A DNA stretch of 64,000 bases from Bryobacterales bacterium (lineage in GTDB: Bacteria; Acidobacteriota; Terriglobia; Bryobacterales; Bryobacteraceae). This document shows, in pieces, positions 33,778 to 42,353 of the stretch (position 1 is its first letter; every line of letters begins with the position of its first letter). The notes below the pieces were generated by a model. The model did not search any database, was not told the origin of the DNA, and worked only from the letters and a program-made list of their open reading frames with translations. Position numbers and translations under genes: made by a program. The stretch lies in NCBI GenBank assembly GCA_016721425.1, contig JADKID010000045.1:1-64000 (forward strand), given 5' to 3'.

Positions 33778-35127
33778 TCATACCTCCAGGTTCTGTTCGT
33801 GTAGCTCTCGCCGGCAGGGGGCCTGCGGTGGTTGCGGGCGGTGTGATCGCACCGAATTGGCTTCCCAGCGCGCGAGAAGGTGTGGCTTGAGGCTCTGGAA
33901 GGTCAAACAGAGCTGTTCGATCTTCTCCTCGACTTCCGACGCGACGAGGGTTTCGGTCTCGCGGACAAATGACGCCACGCGGCCGAGATACAAGGGCGTG
34001 AAGGAGCGGAGGATGAGTCCTCTGGAGACTGGATTCTTCTTGTACGCGCAGGCGAAATCCAAGACCACGCGTGCCCACAGTTCATCGTCCAAATGGAATG
34101 ACTCCGCGCCGTCTGGCGGGCAACCACCCAGCCTTCGCACCGCCGCGAGGGTGTCCTTTTCCAGTGCGAGAGCCCAGATTTCGCCCAGTTCGTGGCAGCC
34201 GGCCCGGAACGAGGTGATCATTCGCTCGACGTTCACCTGGACGGGATCCAACCCCACGTCGAACCGGAAGCCGAACAACTCGGCCGGAGTGCAGCCGGAC
34301 CGGTCCTGCCAGACTGATTTGTATTCCTGCATCAGCATGAAGACACTGCCGACGACCTGTTCCAGCATGGCAGTGAGGTCCGAGCCGGGGTCCTTGGCGT
34401 CGTGCAACTTCGCGCCGAGGAAGCTCTGGCAGACGCGAAACCCTTCGGCGATGGCGATGGTGGTCATCCAGATGTCGATTCCGTAGCGCGCGACGTCAGT
34501 TTCCCAGTCCTCGCGTTCGAGGTAGCGAGAGACGAGACGTGCCGAGATGCCGAACTCGCCGCCGATCGGCTGGCGAACGCCCAACCCGTACAGCATTCGG
34601 GTCAACGGATAGACGATGCTGTTGGTGATGGTCCCATCGTATTTGTGCCTCTGGTAGTAGGGCGTGACAAGGTCATAGCCGGCAAACAGGATGGGCCGGA
34701 CGAGGAGATCAATCCACTCGGGCGTGATGGAGCGGAGATCCGAATCGACGACGGCGCAGGCTTTCGCGTCGAGCTGTTTCGCCATCTGAAAGATCAAGCG
34801 AAAGGCGCTTCCCTTCCCCGGCACCCCGTGGTAGGGGAATGACAGCCGGTGGGCGGCGAGGAGAGGGGTGGAGAACAGCAGTAGGTGGTTATCCTCCACC
34901 CGGGAGGAGAGGACGGCGGTCTGGGTGTTATCGGTCGAACCGCCGTCAGAGTTGATGACGACGCCGGTGAGTTGGGGATAGTACTTGGCCAACCCGGCGT
35001 AGACGGCCCGCACGACATGGCCAATGGTCCGTCCATTGTTGTAACTGGGAATGCCAACGACGATGTCGGCGCGGCGAATGACCTCGGCGGCCCGGCGCGC
35101 GTCGTCCGGTAGCGGTTGATCTATCAT
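33778..35127 (-). CDS. Glycosyltransferase family 2-like enzyme of the glucosylglycerate locus
   Basis: 449 residues from ATG 35127; the frame is open to 35304 but that part overlaps gpgS. GT-A features: VVGIPSYNNGRTIGHVV, VVINSDGGSTDNTQ, and AVVDSDLRSITPEW with the metal-binding DxD-like VDSDL. A long helical C-terminal part follows. It is probably a retaining or inverting GT that uses a nucleotide sugar. Adjacent to GpgS it could extend glucosyl-3-phosphoglycerate (as in mannosylglucosylglycerate synthesis) or be an independent sugar transferase; sequence does not decide. It begins ten bases after gpgS stops. Confidence 0.85.
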   Translation of the reverse strand: MIDQPLPDDARRAAEVIRRADIVVGIPSYNNGRTIGHVVRAVYAGLAKYYPQLTGVVINSDGGSTDNTQTAVLSSRVEDNHLLLFSTPLLAAHRLSFPYHGVPGKGSAFRLIFQMAKQLDAKACAVVDSDLRSITPEWIDLLVRPILFAGYDLVTPYYQRHKYDGTITNSIVYPLTRMLYGLGVRQPIGGEFGISARLVSRYLEREDWETDVARYGIDIWMTTIAIAEGFRVCQSFLGAKLHDAKDPGSDLTAMLEQVVGSVFMLMQEYKSVWQDRSGCTPAELFGFRFDVGLDPVQVNVERMITSFRAGCHELGEIWALALEKDTLAAVRRLGGCPPDGAESFHLDDELWARVVLDFACAYKKNPVSRGLILRSFTPLYLGRVASFVRETETLVASEVEEKIEQLCLTFQSLKPHLLARWEANSVRSHRPQPPQAPCRRELHEQNLEV

Positions 35128-35137
35128 GAGATCTCGC

Positions 35138-36367
35138 TCAGGCTGCAACACCTGCGGCTTGCCGGGCATCCTTCTCCACGGCATCCTGCAGGAGGTCGAA
35201 GAACTCCGGGATAGCGGCCAGGACGCGGTTCCAGTTGGGGATGAGAGGCAGGCCTCGCGGATCCAGGATGAACTCGTCCGCGGCGGCGCGCAGGCTCTTA
35301 GCAAAGACCGCCACGGCCTGTTCCTCGGCGTGCCGGTCGAACTTGAGTCCGTTCAGCATGGCATCTGCGTAGTAGCGGGAGATGGTGTCCTGCGCCATGC
35401 GGACGTATCGGACCTCCAGACTGCGGAAGTGGTCCGCCGAAAACACAACGCCCTCCGCCGCCAGCGTGGAGAAGAGCGACTTGGCGATGTCGGCAGTCAT
35501 TCGCGCCAAGCCTTTGGACGGGTCGTCGGTCGACAGAGTCTGGTGCTTATGCTCGTAGTTGTCCGTCAGATCCACCTGGCATGTCCTTGCCACCGCACAG
35601 TTGCGAAAAACCTCGGCGAGCACACCGACCTCGAGGCCCCAATCCGCGGGGATGCGATTGACGCGGGCCAGATCGATATCCATGGCAAACTCGCCGGCCA
35701 ACGGATACCTGAAGCTGTCCAGATACTGGAGGAAGGGGGTTCCGGGCGCCATCCCCTCGAGTGCCCGGATGAGCGGCGTCATGAACAGCCGGGTTACGCG
35801 ACCATGCATTCGATCGGTAACGCGCGCGTAGTAGCCTTTACAGAAGTCGAAGGGAAGGTGCGGGTGGGCGATGGCGTAGCATAAGCGGGCCAGGAGTTGG
35901 CGATCGTAGCTGACGATGTCGCAGTCGTGCAACGCGATCATGCCGCAGTCGCGCATGGCCAGGAGGTATCCATAGGCCAACCAGCAGGAACGGCCCTTAC
36001 CATCGGCGCCAGCCGCTAAGCCCCGATCTTCCAGCATCCGAAAGAGCGCTTGAACTCTCTCGCTATCCACCCAGATGACGGTGACTGGCGTGTAGTAGTC
36101 CTGAAAGAAGCTCCGCGCCCGGTCGAACTGCTCCTGCGTGGCCTTGGCCAACACAACGACAATGCGTTGCAGGTATCGGACCTTTCGGAGTTCGGGCACG
36201 ATGCGTTGCATCGCCAGTGTTTCGAATTCCGAGTAGAGCGCCGGCAGGACGAGCCCGATTGGCTTACTGCGGGAGAACTTTTCGAGATCCGCCTCGAGCC
36301 GCTCGATGCTATTGGGTGTCAAACGATGCAGGGTCGTTACCATTCCGCTTTGATAGAAGTCCGCCAT
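35138..36367 (-). CDS. gpgS: Glucosyl-3-phosphoglycerate synthase-like glycosyltransferase (GT81)
   Basis: 409 residues. The sequence resembles GpgS, which transfers glucose from NDP-glucose to 3-phosphoglycerate. LVLPALYSEFETLAMQRIVPEL is the sugar-nucleotide end and AMRDCGMIALHDCDIVSYD contains the metal-binding motif (HDCD). FAMDIDLARVNRIPADWGLEVG and TCQVDLTDNYEHKHQTLS are family-specific. The product is dephosphorylated to glucosylglycerate, a compatible solute. The phosphatase at 32234 faces it. A GTG/ATG choice upstream is unlikely; agaggc lies before ATG 36367. Confidence 0.85.
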   Translation of the reverse strand: MADFYQSGMVTTLHRLTPNSIERLEADLEKFSRSKPIGLVLPALYSEFETLAMQRIVPELRKVRYLQRIVVVLAKATQEQFDRARSFFQDYYTPVTVIWVDSERVQALFRMLEDRGLAAGADGKGRSCWLAYGYLLAMRDCGMIALHDCDIVSYDRQLLARLCYAIAHPHLPFDFCKGYYARVTDRMHGRVTRLFMTPLIRALEGMAPGTPFLQYLDSFRYPLAGEFAMDIDLARVNRIPADWGLEVGVLAEVFRNCAVARTCQVDLTDNYEHKHQTLSTDDPSKGLARMTADIAKSLFSTLAAEGVVFSADHFRSLEVRYVRMAQDTISRYYADAMLNGLKFDRHAEEQAVAVFAKSLRAAADEFILDPRGLPLIPNWNRVLAAIPEFFDLLQDAVEKDARQAAGVAA

Positions 36368-36586
36368 CGGATTTGCCTCTTAGGCCAGCGTAGGGGAGCC
36401 ACGGGGCGGGTAGAATACACCGCGGGCTGTATTGACGGGGAGAAAGGGCAGTAGGGCCGACGACTTCGGTGAATGCGGGAGGGAGCGCGCCTTGGGGATT
36501 GCGAGCGGATGGGGTTGCTGTCCGTTGACTTGAGGGGGGGAAGGAGAGGCGCAAAGGCCTCCTACCGGAGTTCGGCCTCGTGCTGA

Positions 36587-37342
36587 CTAGCGGCGCACGG
36601 CTTGGAGGATCATAGTCTCTTCGGCGTTGACATCGCGGAAGTTCCACTCCGACCGGGCCTCCATGTCGGCCAGTTCAGGATCGTCGCTGATGCCCGGTTG
36701 GAACTCTCTGACGTCTGTAAATCCAAATTTCTCCAGGCGGCCGCGCAGCATCTTCGGCGTGTAAATGAACTGGTGACCCCACTCGCGCAACTGCATGTTG
36801 AGGATGAAGCACCCAGGGTCGACCGTCTGGGGCCACTTGTGCCATTGGAGCTTGCGCCCCTCAAAGCGACGAACGTCGTCGGGCAAATCTACCTGCAGCA
36901 GACGGGTGAATTTGAGGAGATTTGGGGTGGCGATGCGAATACGGCCGCCGGGCGCCAGGACGCGGTGGCACTCCTTGAGCATGAATCGCCCTTCGTCAAA
37001 AGTGAGATGTTCGATAACATGTTCACTGAAGACGGCGCGGACGGAGCCATCGGGTAGGGGAAATGGCTTGGTGGCATCGAGAAAGGCAAGACCATCCCGT
37101 TTTTCGATGTCGGTGTTGAGCCAGCCGGACTTGCGACTGGAACCGGCGCCGATCTGCAATTTATGGATGCCGGGGGTGCTGAGGTAGGCGGAGATGATCC
37201 TGGGCGACTGAACGCTTTTCCAGTATTGACCTTCGGCCAGGAGGAGAAGGTCCTGCCGCAGAAACAGGAACAGGCAGGCTGCGCCCACCGTAATGCCGAC
37301 CAGAGCGAGCGTGCGGTGCCAACCGGCCAGAGAGGGCCTCAT
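36587..37342 (-). CDS. Membrane-anchored class I methyltransferase
   Basis: 251 residues with an N-terminal helix (LALVGITVGAACLFLFL) and a Methyltransf_11-type domain: IHKLQIGAGSSRKSGWLNTDI, where an LxxGxG-like motif is QIGAGS, FPLPDGSVRAVFSEHVIEHL, and CHRVLAPGGRIRIATPNL. The helix would put the domain at the inner membrane. The substrate is unknown; such proteins occur near polysaccharide and solute genes. It is separated from gpgS by 219 bases. Confidence 0.85.
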   Translation of the reverse strand: MRPSLAGWHRTLALVGITVGAACLFLFLRQDLLLLAEGQYWKSVQSPRIISAYLSTPGIHKLQIGAGSSRKSGWLNTDIEKRDGLAFLDATKPFPLPDGSVRAVFSEHVIEHLTFDEGRFMLKECHRVLAPGGRIRIATPNLLKFTRLLQVDLPDDVRRFEGRKLQWHKWPQTVDPGCFILNMQLREWGHQFIYTPKMLRGRLEKFGFTDVREFQPGISDDPELADMEARSEWNFRDVNAEETMILQAVRR

Positions 37343-37633
37343 TCAGACTCCTTCGAGATGTTGGTCCGCTCGCCGCGAAGCTCGCGGCTCGGCCTTCGCA
37401 AATCCCCTAGCTAATCATCGGCGTGGGACGGCAAATCATTAGGGTTGGCGCCGTTTGGGGGTGGCTGCCGCGGCGGGGCGGCGTTGGGATGAACCCGCCG
37501 GTGGTCGGGCGCGGCGGCGTTCGAGGCAGCGGGAGTACCTCATTGGAGAGGGAGGGCCCGGGACCGCTTCGGACAACCAGTTGCCATATTCCGGGTGTAG
37601 AATGGGCTGCTAGCCCAGCTAGATCGAGTCGTC
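37343..37633. other. Intergenic region
   Basis: No coding signal. A candidate promoter for the hybrid kinase would lie here, but no clear -35/-10 pair is seen. Confidence 0.4.
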
Positions 37634-40600
37634 ATGGATCGGGCAGCAACGATATTGACCGCAACTCTGGTTGTCGCCGTTTTCGCCGGATGCGGGGGTA
37701 CAAAGCGCAGCGCGCCACTTCCGCTGCTTTCCAAGGCGCAGCAGATCCGTCAGTTGTCACCAGGGGAGGCGGCACGGGGCTACCCGGTGAAGCTGCGAGG
37801 CGTTGTCACTTCCTACGACCGGACGTATCGCCTACTGACAGTGCAGGATGCCACGGCGGGTGTTCTGGTGGACACACACTACGTGGCTTCGGACGAGCTG
37901 GGCTATGGGCGGGAGATCGAGCTTGACGGCTGGACGGGGCTCGACTCGGGCTACCCGATTGTGGTGATGCCACGGATTCAGGTTCACAACTGGGCGAATC
38001 TGCCGACCCCGAGGAAAGCTACGCTTCCGGAGACAGCGAGTGGCAAGCTGGACTCGCAACTGGTGGAGATCAGTGGCGTGGTGGCCCACTTCAGCAGGCT
38101 GGACTTGAGGCATGTGCGAATGGGGCTATCGAGTGGGAGTCAGCACATCGAGGTGAACGTACACACAGAGATCACGATGAACCCGGCGATATTGGGCAAA
38201 GAGGTCCGGGTGCGGGGCGTGCCTTCAACGTTCCACGACTCGGAAGGGCGGGCGAGGAGGACGCGGCTGCATGTCGGGCACGAGCAGGCGATCATCAATC
38301 CGGACATATCGCTGGTGAATCCCTCGAAGGCTGTGGAAATATCAGGATCGCCGCTGACCAGTGCGCGAGAGGTGAAGCAGTTGAAGGCGGGCGAGGTGGC
38401 GCGCAGCCTGCCGGTCCAGTTGCGTGGTGTGGTCAATTTCTATGCGCCCTCGTTTGGAGGGCTCTTCGTCCAGGACGCCACGAGCGGGATCTATGTCAGC
38501 CTGGCAGACGGGGAGAGGCCCAATCTGCTCCCGGGCATGGCAGTAGAGGTGCGGGGCCGAACGGATCGGGGAGAATTTGCGCCAACTGTGGTGGATGCCA
38601 GGGTGAAGATCCTGGGGCGCGGCCGGCAATTCGCGCCGCTTCGAGTGCTGAGTCCGGATGCGCTGGGTGTGAGTGACGAAAACCGCTGGGCCTCGGCGAG
38701 AGGGACTGTGCGGCGGATCACGCCAGGAGACGTCTATGGCGTTCGCGTCGAGATGAGCGTGGCCGGGCGGCCTATGATATTTCAACTGGCCGGAACAGGA
38801 CGTCCGGAGACACTGGCGAGCTGGATCGACGGGGAGTTGGAGGTGGAGGGCGTATTGAGCCCTCTGTACGACCAGTTCCGGCACCTGCTGGGATACAGAC
38901 TGTATTCGCCAGGCAGGGATTTCGTCAAGGTCATCAGAGCAGCGCCGGCAGATCCTTTGGCCGGTGAGGCGGCGGCGCTGATGAGTCTGCAGCAGTTCCA
39001 ATACGAGGGAGCATCTGACCATCGAATTAAGGTAGCGGGCAGTGTCACGAGGGTGGGCAGGGATTCGTCTGTTTTCATTTCGGACGGCGAATTCGGCCTG
39101 GAGTTACGCGGATACGGTGGCGCGAATCTGGAGGTGGGGGACGTTTTGGAGGCGGCAGGCTTCCCTTCAATGGGTGGACTGGAGCGGGGATTGGATGGCG
39201 TGGTGTTGCGGAAGACAGGCCGGCGCAGACTGGAGAGGCATCAGGAGATTGAGGCGGAGGAGGCACTGGCGGGCGGCGTGGATTCCCGTCTGGTGCGATT
39301 AGAGGGACTCCTGACAGAGAGGGAGAGCATGCATGGAGACGCGATCCTCTCGCTGGCGGCGGGCAAGATCAGTTTCCTGGCGAGCCTCTCGCAACCGCAA
39401 CCCTCGGCGCGACTGGCAGGAATCCGCAAGGGCAGCATATTGCGGCTGACCGGAATCTGCGTGATGGAATGGGACCGGTCGCAGCGGCCGCCGGCAGTGC
39501 GGGGCTTCAAGATTCTGCTGCGCACAGCGGAGGACGTGGAGGTAATCCAAGCAGCGTCGTGGTGGACGCAGGGGAACACATTCTCGGTTCTGGGCGGTGT
39601 GGCGACAGTGCTGCTGATAGCGCTGGTGTGGGGTTTCTCGCTGAGACGGCAGGTGCAGCAACAGACGGCGGTGATCGCAGCGCGGGCGGAGCACGCGGCG
39701 CAGTTGGAGGCGCAGTTGGCGCATGCACAGCGCCTGGAGAGCGTGGGCCGGATGGCTGGAGGCATCGCGCACGATTTCAACAATCTATTGACTGTGATCA
39801 ACGGGTACAGCGATTTGCTACTGGGAGAGGCAGGGTTGAGCGGCACGGTGCGACTGGGCCTAAAGGAGATCGCGAAGGCGGGCGACAGGGCGGCGGCGTT
39901 GACGCAACAGATGCTGGCATTTGGGCGGCGACAGATGCTGCGGCCGGTGGTGCTGGACCTGAACGGAGTGGTGCGTGATGTGGAGAGGATGCTGCGGCAG
40001 GTGGTAGGCGAGCGAGTGGAGTTCAGGACGGAGTTGGAACCGGCGCTGGGACTGGTAAAGGCGGATTCGGGACAGATCCACCAAGTGTTGATGAACCTGG
40101 TGGTCAATGCGCGGGACGCGATGCCGAGCGGCGGCGAGCTGGTGATAGGGACGGCGAACCGGGAGGTGGCGGAGGAGTTTTGGCAAGACGAGGAGCGGAT
40201 AGCGGCAGGATCCTATGTCTCGTTCTCGGTGCGTGACACGGGGATGGGCATGGACGCGGAGACGATGCGCCGGATCTACGAGCCATTCTTCACGACGAAG
40301 CCGGTGGGAGAAGGAACGGGGCTGGGGCTATCGATGGTATTTGGGATTGTGAAGCAGAGTGGCGGCCATCTGCAGGTGGAGAGTGTACGCGGCGAAGGCA
40401 GTACGTTTGAGGTGCTGTTGCCGCGGGTGCAGCGGGAGGAGGCGGCGAACGGCAAAGGAGCAGCGGCTGTAACGGGCGGGAGCGAGACGGTGCTGGTGGT
40501 GGAGGATCAGGCGGAAGTGAGGGCGATGGTGACGACGGCGCTGCGATCGGCAGGGTACGGCGTACTGGAAGCGCAGGATGGCGAGTCGGCGCTGGGCGTG

Positions 40601-40843
40601 TTCCGGGAGAATCCGGGCCGGGTGGACCTGCTGCTTACGGACGTGATCATGCCGGGGATGGACGGGGGTGAACTGGCGCGGCAACTGACCGGGCAAGACG
40701 CGAAGGTGCGGGTGCTGTTCATGTCCGGGTATGACGACCGCACGTTGGAGAGGAGCGACGAGGGCTCCATGGCGGCGGCATACATCCAAAAGCCGTTCAC
40801 ACCGGGAACGCTGCTGGAGCAGGTGCGCGCGATTTTGGATTGA
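37634..40843 (+). CDS. Hybrid sensor histidine kinase with OB-fold-like periplasmic repeats
   Basis: 1069 residues. A lipoprotein-like signal (LVVAVFAGCGG) is followed by a 600-residue exported sensor made of repeated beta-barrel units (VKLRGVVTSYD..LLTVQDATAGVLVD and LPVQLRGVVNFYA..GLFVQDATSGIYVS). A further degenerate unit begins IKVAGSVTRVGRDSSVFISDG. One helix (VLGGVATVLLIALVWGFSL, about 655) crosses the membrane. The kinase core has the phosphoacceptor His in GGIAHDFNNLL and HATPase motifs (VLMNLVVNARDAMPSGG, TGMGMDAETM, GTGLGLSMVFG), then a receiver with Asp near 1003 (LLTDVIMPGMDG). HisKA type 'AHDFNN' kinases often phosphorylate their own receiver. The gene overlaps the next by four bases. 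Confidence 0.93.
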   Translation: MDRAATILTATLVVAVFAGCGGTKRSAPLPLLSKAQQIRQLSPGEAARGYPVKLRGVVTSYDRTYRLLTVQDATAGVLVDTHYVASDELGYGREIELDGWTGLDSGYPIVVMPRIQVHNWANLPTPRKATLPETASGKLDSQLVEISGVVAHFSRLDLRHVRMGLSSGSQHIEVNVHTEITMNPAILGKEVRVRGVPSTFHDSEGRARRTRLHVGHEQAIINPDISLVNPSKAVEISGSPLTSAREVKQLKAGEVARSLPVQLRGVVNFYAPSFGGLFVQDATSGIYVSLADGERPNLLPGMAVEVRGRTDRGEFAPTVVDARVKILGRGRQFAPLRVLSPDALGVSDENRWASARGTVRRITPGDVYGVRVEMSVAGRPMIFQLAGTGRPETLASWIDGELEVEGVLSPLYDQFRHLLGYRLYSPGRDFVKVIRAAPADPLAGEAAALMSLQQFQYEGASDHRIKVAGSVTRVGRDSSVFISDGEFGLELRGYGGANLEVGDVLEAAGFPSMGGLERGLDGVVLRKTGRRRLERHQEIEAEEALAGGVDSRLVRLEGLLTERESMHGDAILSLAAGKISFLASLSQPQPSARLAGIRKGSILRLTGICVMEWDRSQRPPAVRGFKILLRTAEDVEVIQAASWWTQGNTFSVLGGVATVLLIALVWGFSLRRQVQQQTAVIAARAEHAAQLEAQLAHAQRLESVGRMAGGIAHDFNNLLTVINGYSDLLLGEAGLSGTVRLGLKEIAKAGDRAAALTQQMLAFGRRQMLRPVVLDLNGVVRDVERMLRQVVGERVEFRTELEPALGLVKADSGQIHQVLMNLVVNARDAMPSGGELVIGTANREVAEEFWQDEERIAAGSYVSFSVRDTGMGMDAETMRRIYEPFFTTKPVGEGTGLGLSMVFGIVKQSGGHLQVESVRGEGSTFEVLLPRVQREEAANGKGAAAVTGGSETVLVVEDQAEVRAMVTTALRSAGYGVLEAQDGESALGVFRENPGRVDLLLTDVIMPGMDGGELARQLTGQDAKVRVLFMSGYDDRTLERSDEGSMAAAYIQKPFTPGTLLEQVRAILD

Positions 40844-40941
40844 GGGGCACGGCGAAGGAACGGGGGCGAGCAGTACCGAACGGAGTACCGGACCCGCTGG
40901 TACGAGGGATGGGCTTCCTCCGTACAGAACGCCTGGTTGAA

Positions 40942-41436
40942 ATGGGGGAGATGATCCTCTCCAGCGCCGCTCTCCTACTTGCCATGGCTACGACACCGCG
41001 TATCCTCCCGGCGGAGCCGGCGCGGCCCATGCAGCGGATTTCGGCCTGCGCGGCGGCTACGCGGCAGGAGTTGCAGCGGGCGCTGGGAGCGGCGATAGAG
41101 GCGGGGAAGCTACGCCCAGAGGCGGGTGGATCCTCCTGCGAGTACGAGGGCGAGAGGGGCCATGTGAGCATCAGTCTGCGCCATGCGGTGGCTGCGCTGG
41201 ATTTTGAAGCGGAGATCCACAGCCTGAAAGCAGCGCTACCGGAGGCACGCCTAGTGGAGATCCCGATGTCCGGCGTGCGGGCGCTGCTGGTGGATCTGGA
41301 CGAATCTGGCGCGCAGATCCACGTTTTGCGAGGAGGACGCGACTATCTGCTGATTTCGGTACTAGGCTTCGGGAATGCCGCGCAAACCCGGGCGATCGCC
41401 GAGACGATTGCGCAGCGGGCGCTGACGCGCTTCTAG
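40942..41436 (+). CDS. Exported hypothetical protein downstream of the hybrid kinase
   Basis: 164 residues from ATG 40942 with a signal-like start (MILSSAALLLAMATTPRILPAEP); the frame opens at 40840, overlapping the kinase stop by four bases, but that extension has no protein-like features. The mature part has ISACAAATRQELQRALG and CEYEGERGHVSISLRHA, containing two Cys that could form a disulfide. No family recognised. It may be a periplasmic partner of the kinase, by neighbourhood only. Confidence 0.6.
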   Translation: MGEMILSSAALLLAMATTPRILPAEPARPMQRISACAAATRQELQRALGAAIEAGKLRPEAGGSSCEYEGERGHVSISLRHAVAALDFEAEIHSLKAALPEARLVEIPMSGVRALLVDLDESGAQIHVLRGGRDYLLISVLGFGNAAQTRAIAETIAQRALTRF

Positions 41437-41489
41437 GCGTTTGGAAGAGTACACTGGACTCGCCGTACAACGAACGGGGAGGATCGCGA

Positions 41490-42353
41490 ATGAACCGACG
41501 CCAGTTTCTACTGTCCAGTCTTCCCGCCGTGACGCAGGCGCAGCAGCCGAGGGTGCGGGTGGGCGCCCATCTTTGGCTATTCGCGGCGAAGGAGCCCAAC
41601 TACGACGCGACTCCGGTGCTGGAGGAAGTATTCCGGCAGATGTCGGGCGCCAAGCTGGACGGCATCGAGTTAATGCACCGCGTACTACTGGCGGAGGGCA
41701 GCGTGGCGCGGATCAAGAGCCTGTCGGCGCAGTACCGCCTGCCGGTGACCGGCACGTCATGGTCAGGCGACTTGTGGAACCCGGTTCGGCACGCAGTGGA
41801 ACTGGCGCAGATGGAAGTGGTGCTGGATCGTCTGCAGATGCTGGGCGGGCGAACGCTGGGCGTATCGGTGGGCGACGCGCGGCGCAAGAAGACGGCGGTT
41901 GATTTCGATGCGCAGGCGGACGCTCTGCGCCACATTCTGCGGCTGTGCGCATCGCGCCAGATTGTGCCGAATCTCCATAACCACGTGTATGAGGTGCGGG
42001 ACGGCGAGCACGATCTCAACGGCACGTTGAGCCGCATCCCGGAGATTCGCCTGGGGCCTGATCTGGGGTGGCTGTACCGGGCGGGCATCGATCCGGTGGA
42101 CTTCATCCGGCGGCGGGGCAGGCAGATGGTGTTCGCGCACCTGCGGAATGAAAAGGCGGACCATACGTGGCCGGAGGATTTGACGGACGGCGCCATCGAC
42201 TACGCGGCGGTGGGTAAGGCGTTGCGGGAGGTGGGCTTCCAGGGTGACCTGATGATTGAGTTGGCGCACGAGAAGGAGTTTGTCGCGACGCGGCCATACG
42301 GGGAGAGCATCCGACTCAGCCGTGAGTGGGTGAGGCGGGTGATGGACTATTAG
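41490..42353 (+). CDS. Sugar phosphate isomerase/epimerase family (TIM barrel)
   Basis: 287 residues, an AP_endonuc_2-type (xylose isomerase-like) TIM barrel. It has an exported-looking N-terminus (RRQFLLSSLPAVTQAQ). Metal-binding residues: KLDGIELMH, VPNLHNHVYEV, RLGPDLGWL and FAHLRNEKADH, then LMIELAHEKEF. It would convert keto/aldo sugars or related carbohydrates; the substrate is unknown. A GGA ribosome site (ggggaggatcgcg) sets the ATG. It converges on the transporter fusion with a four-base overlap. Confidence 0.85.
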   Translation: MNRRQFLLSSLPAVTQAQQPRVRVGAHLWLFAAKEPNYDATPVLEEVFRQMSGAKLDGIELMHRVLLAEGSVARIKSLSAQYRLPVTGTSWSGDLWNPVRHAVELAQMEVVLDRLQMLGGRTLGVSVGDARRKKTAVDFDAQADALRHILRLCASRQIVPNLHNHVYEVRDGEHDLNGTLSRIPEIRLGPDLGWLYRAGIDPVDFIRRRGRQMVFAHLRNEKADHTWPEDLTDGAIDYAAVGKALREVGFQGDLMIELAHEKEFVATRPYGESIRLSREWVRRVMDY

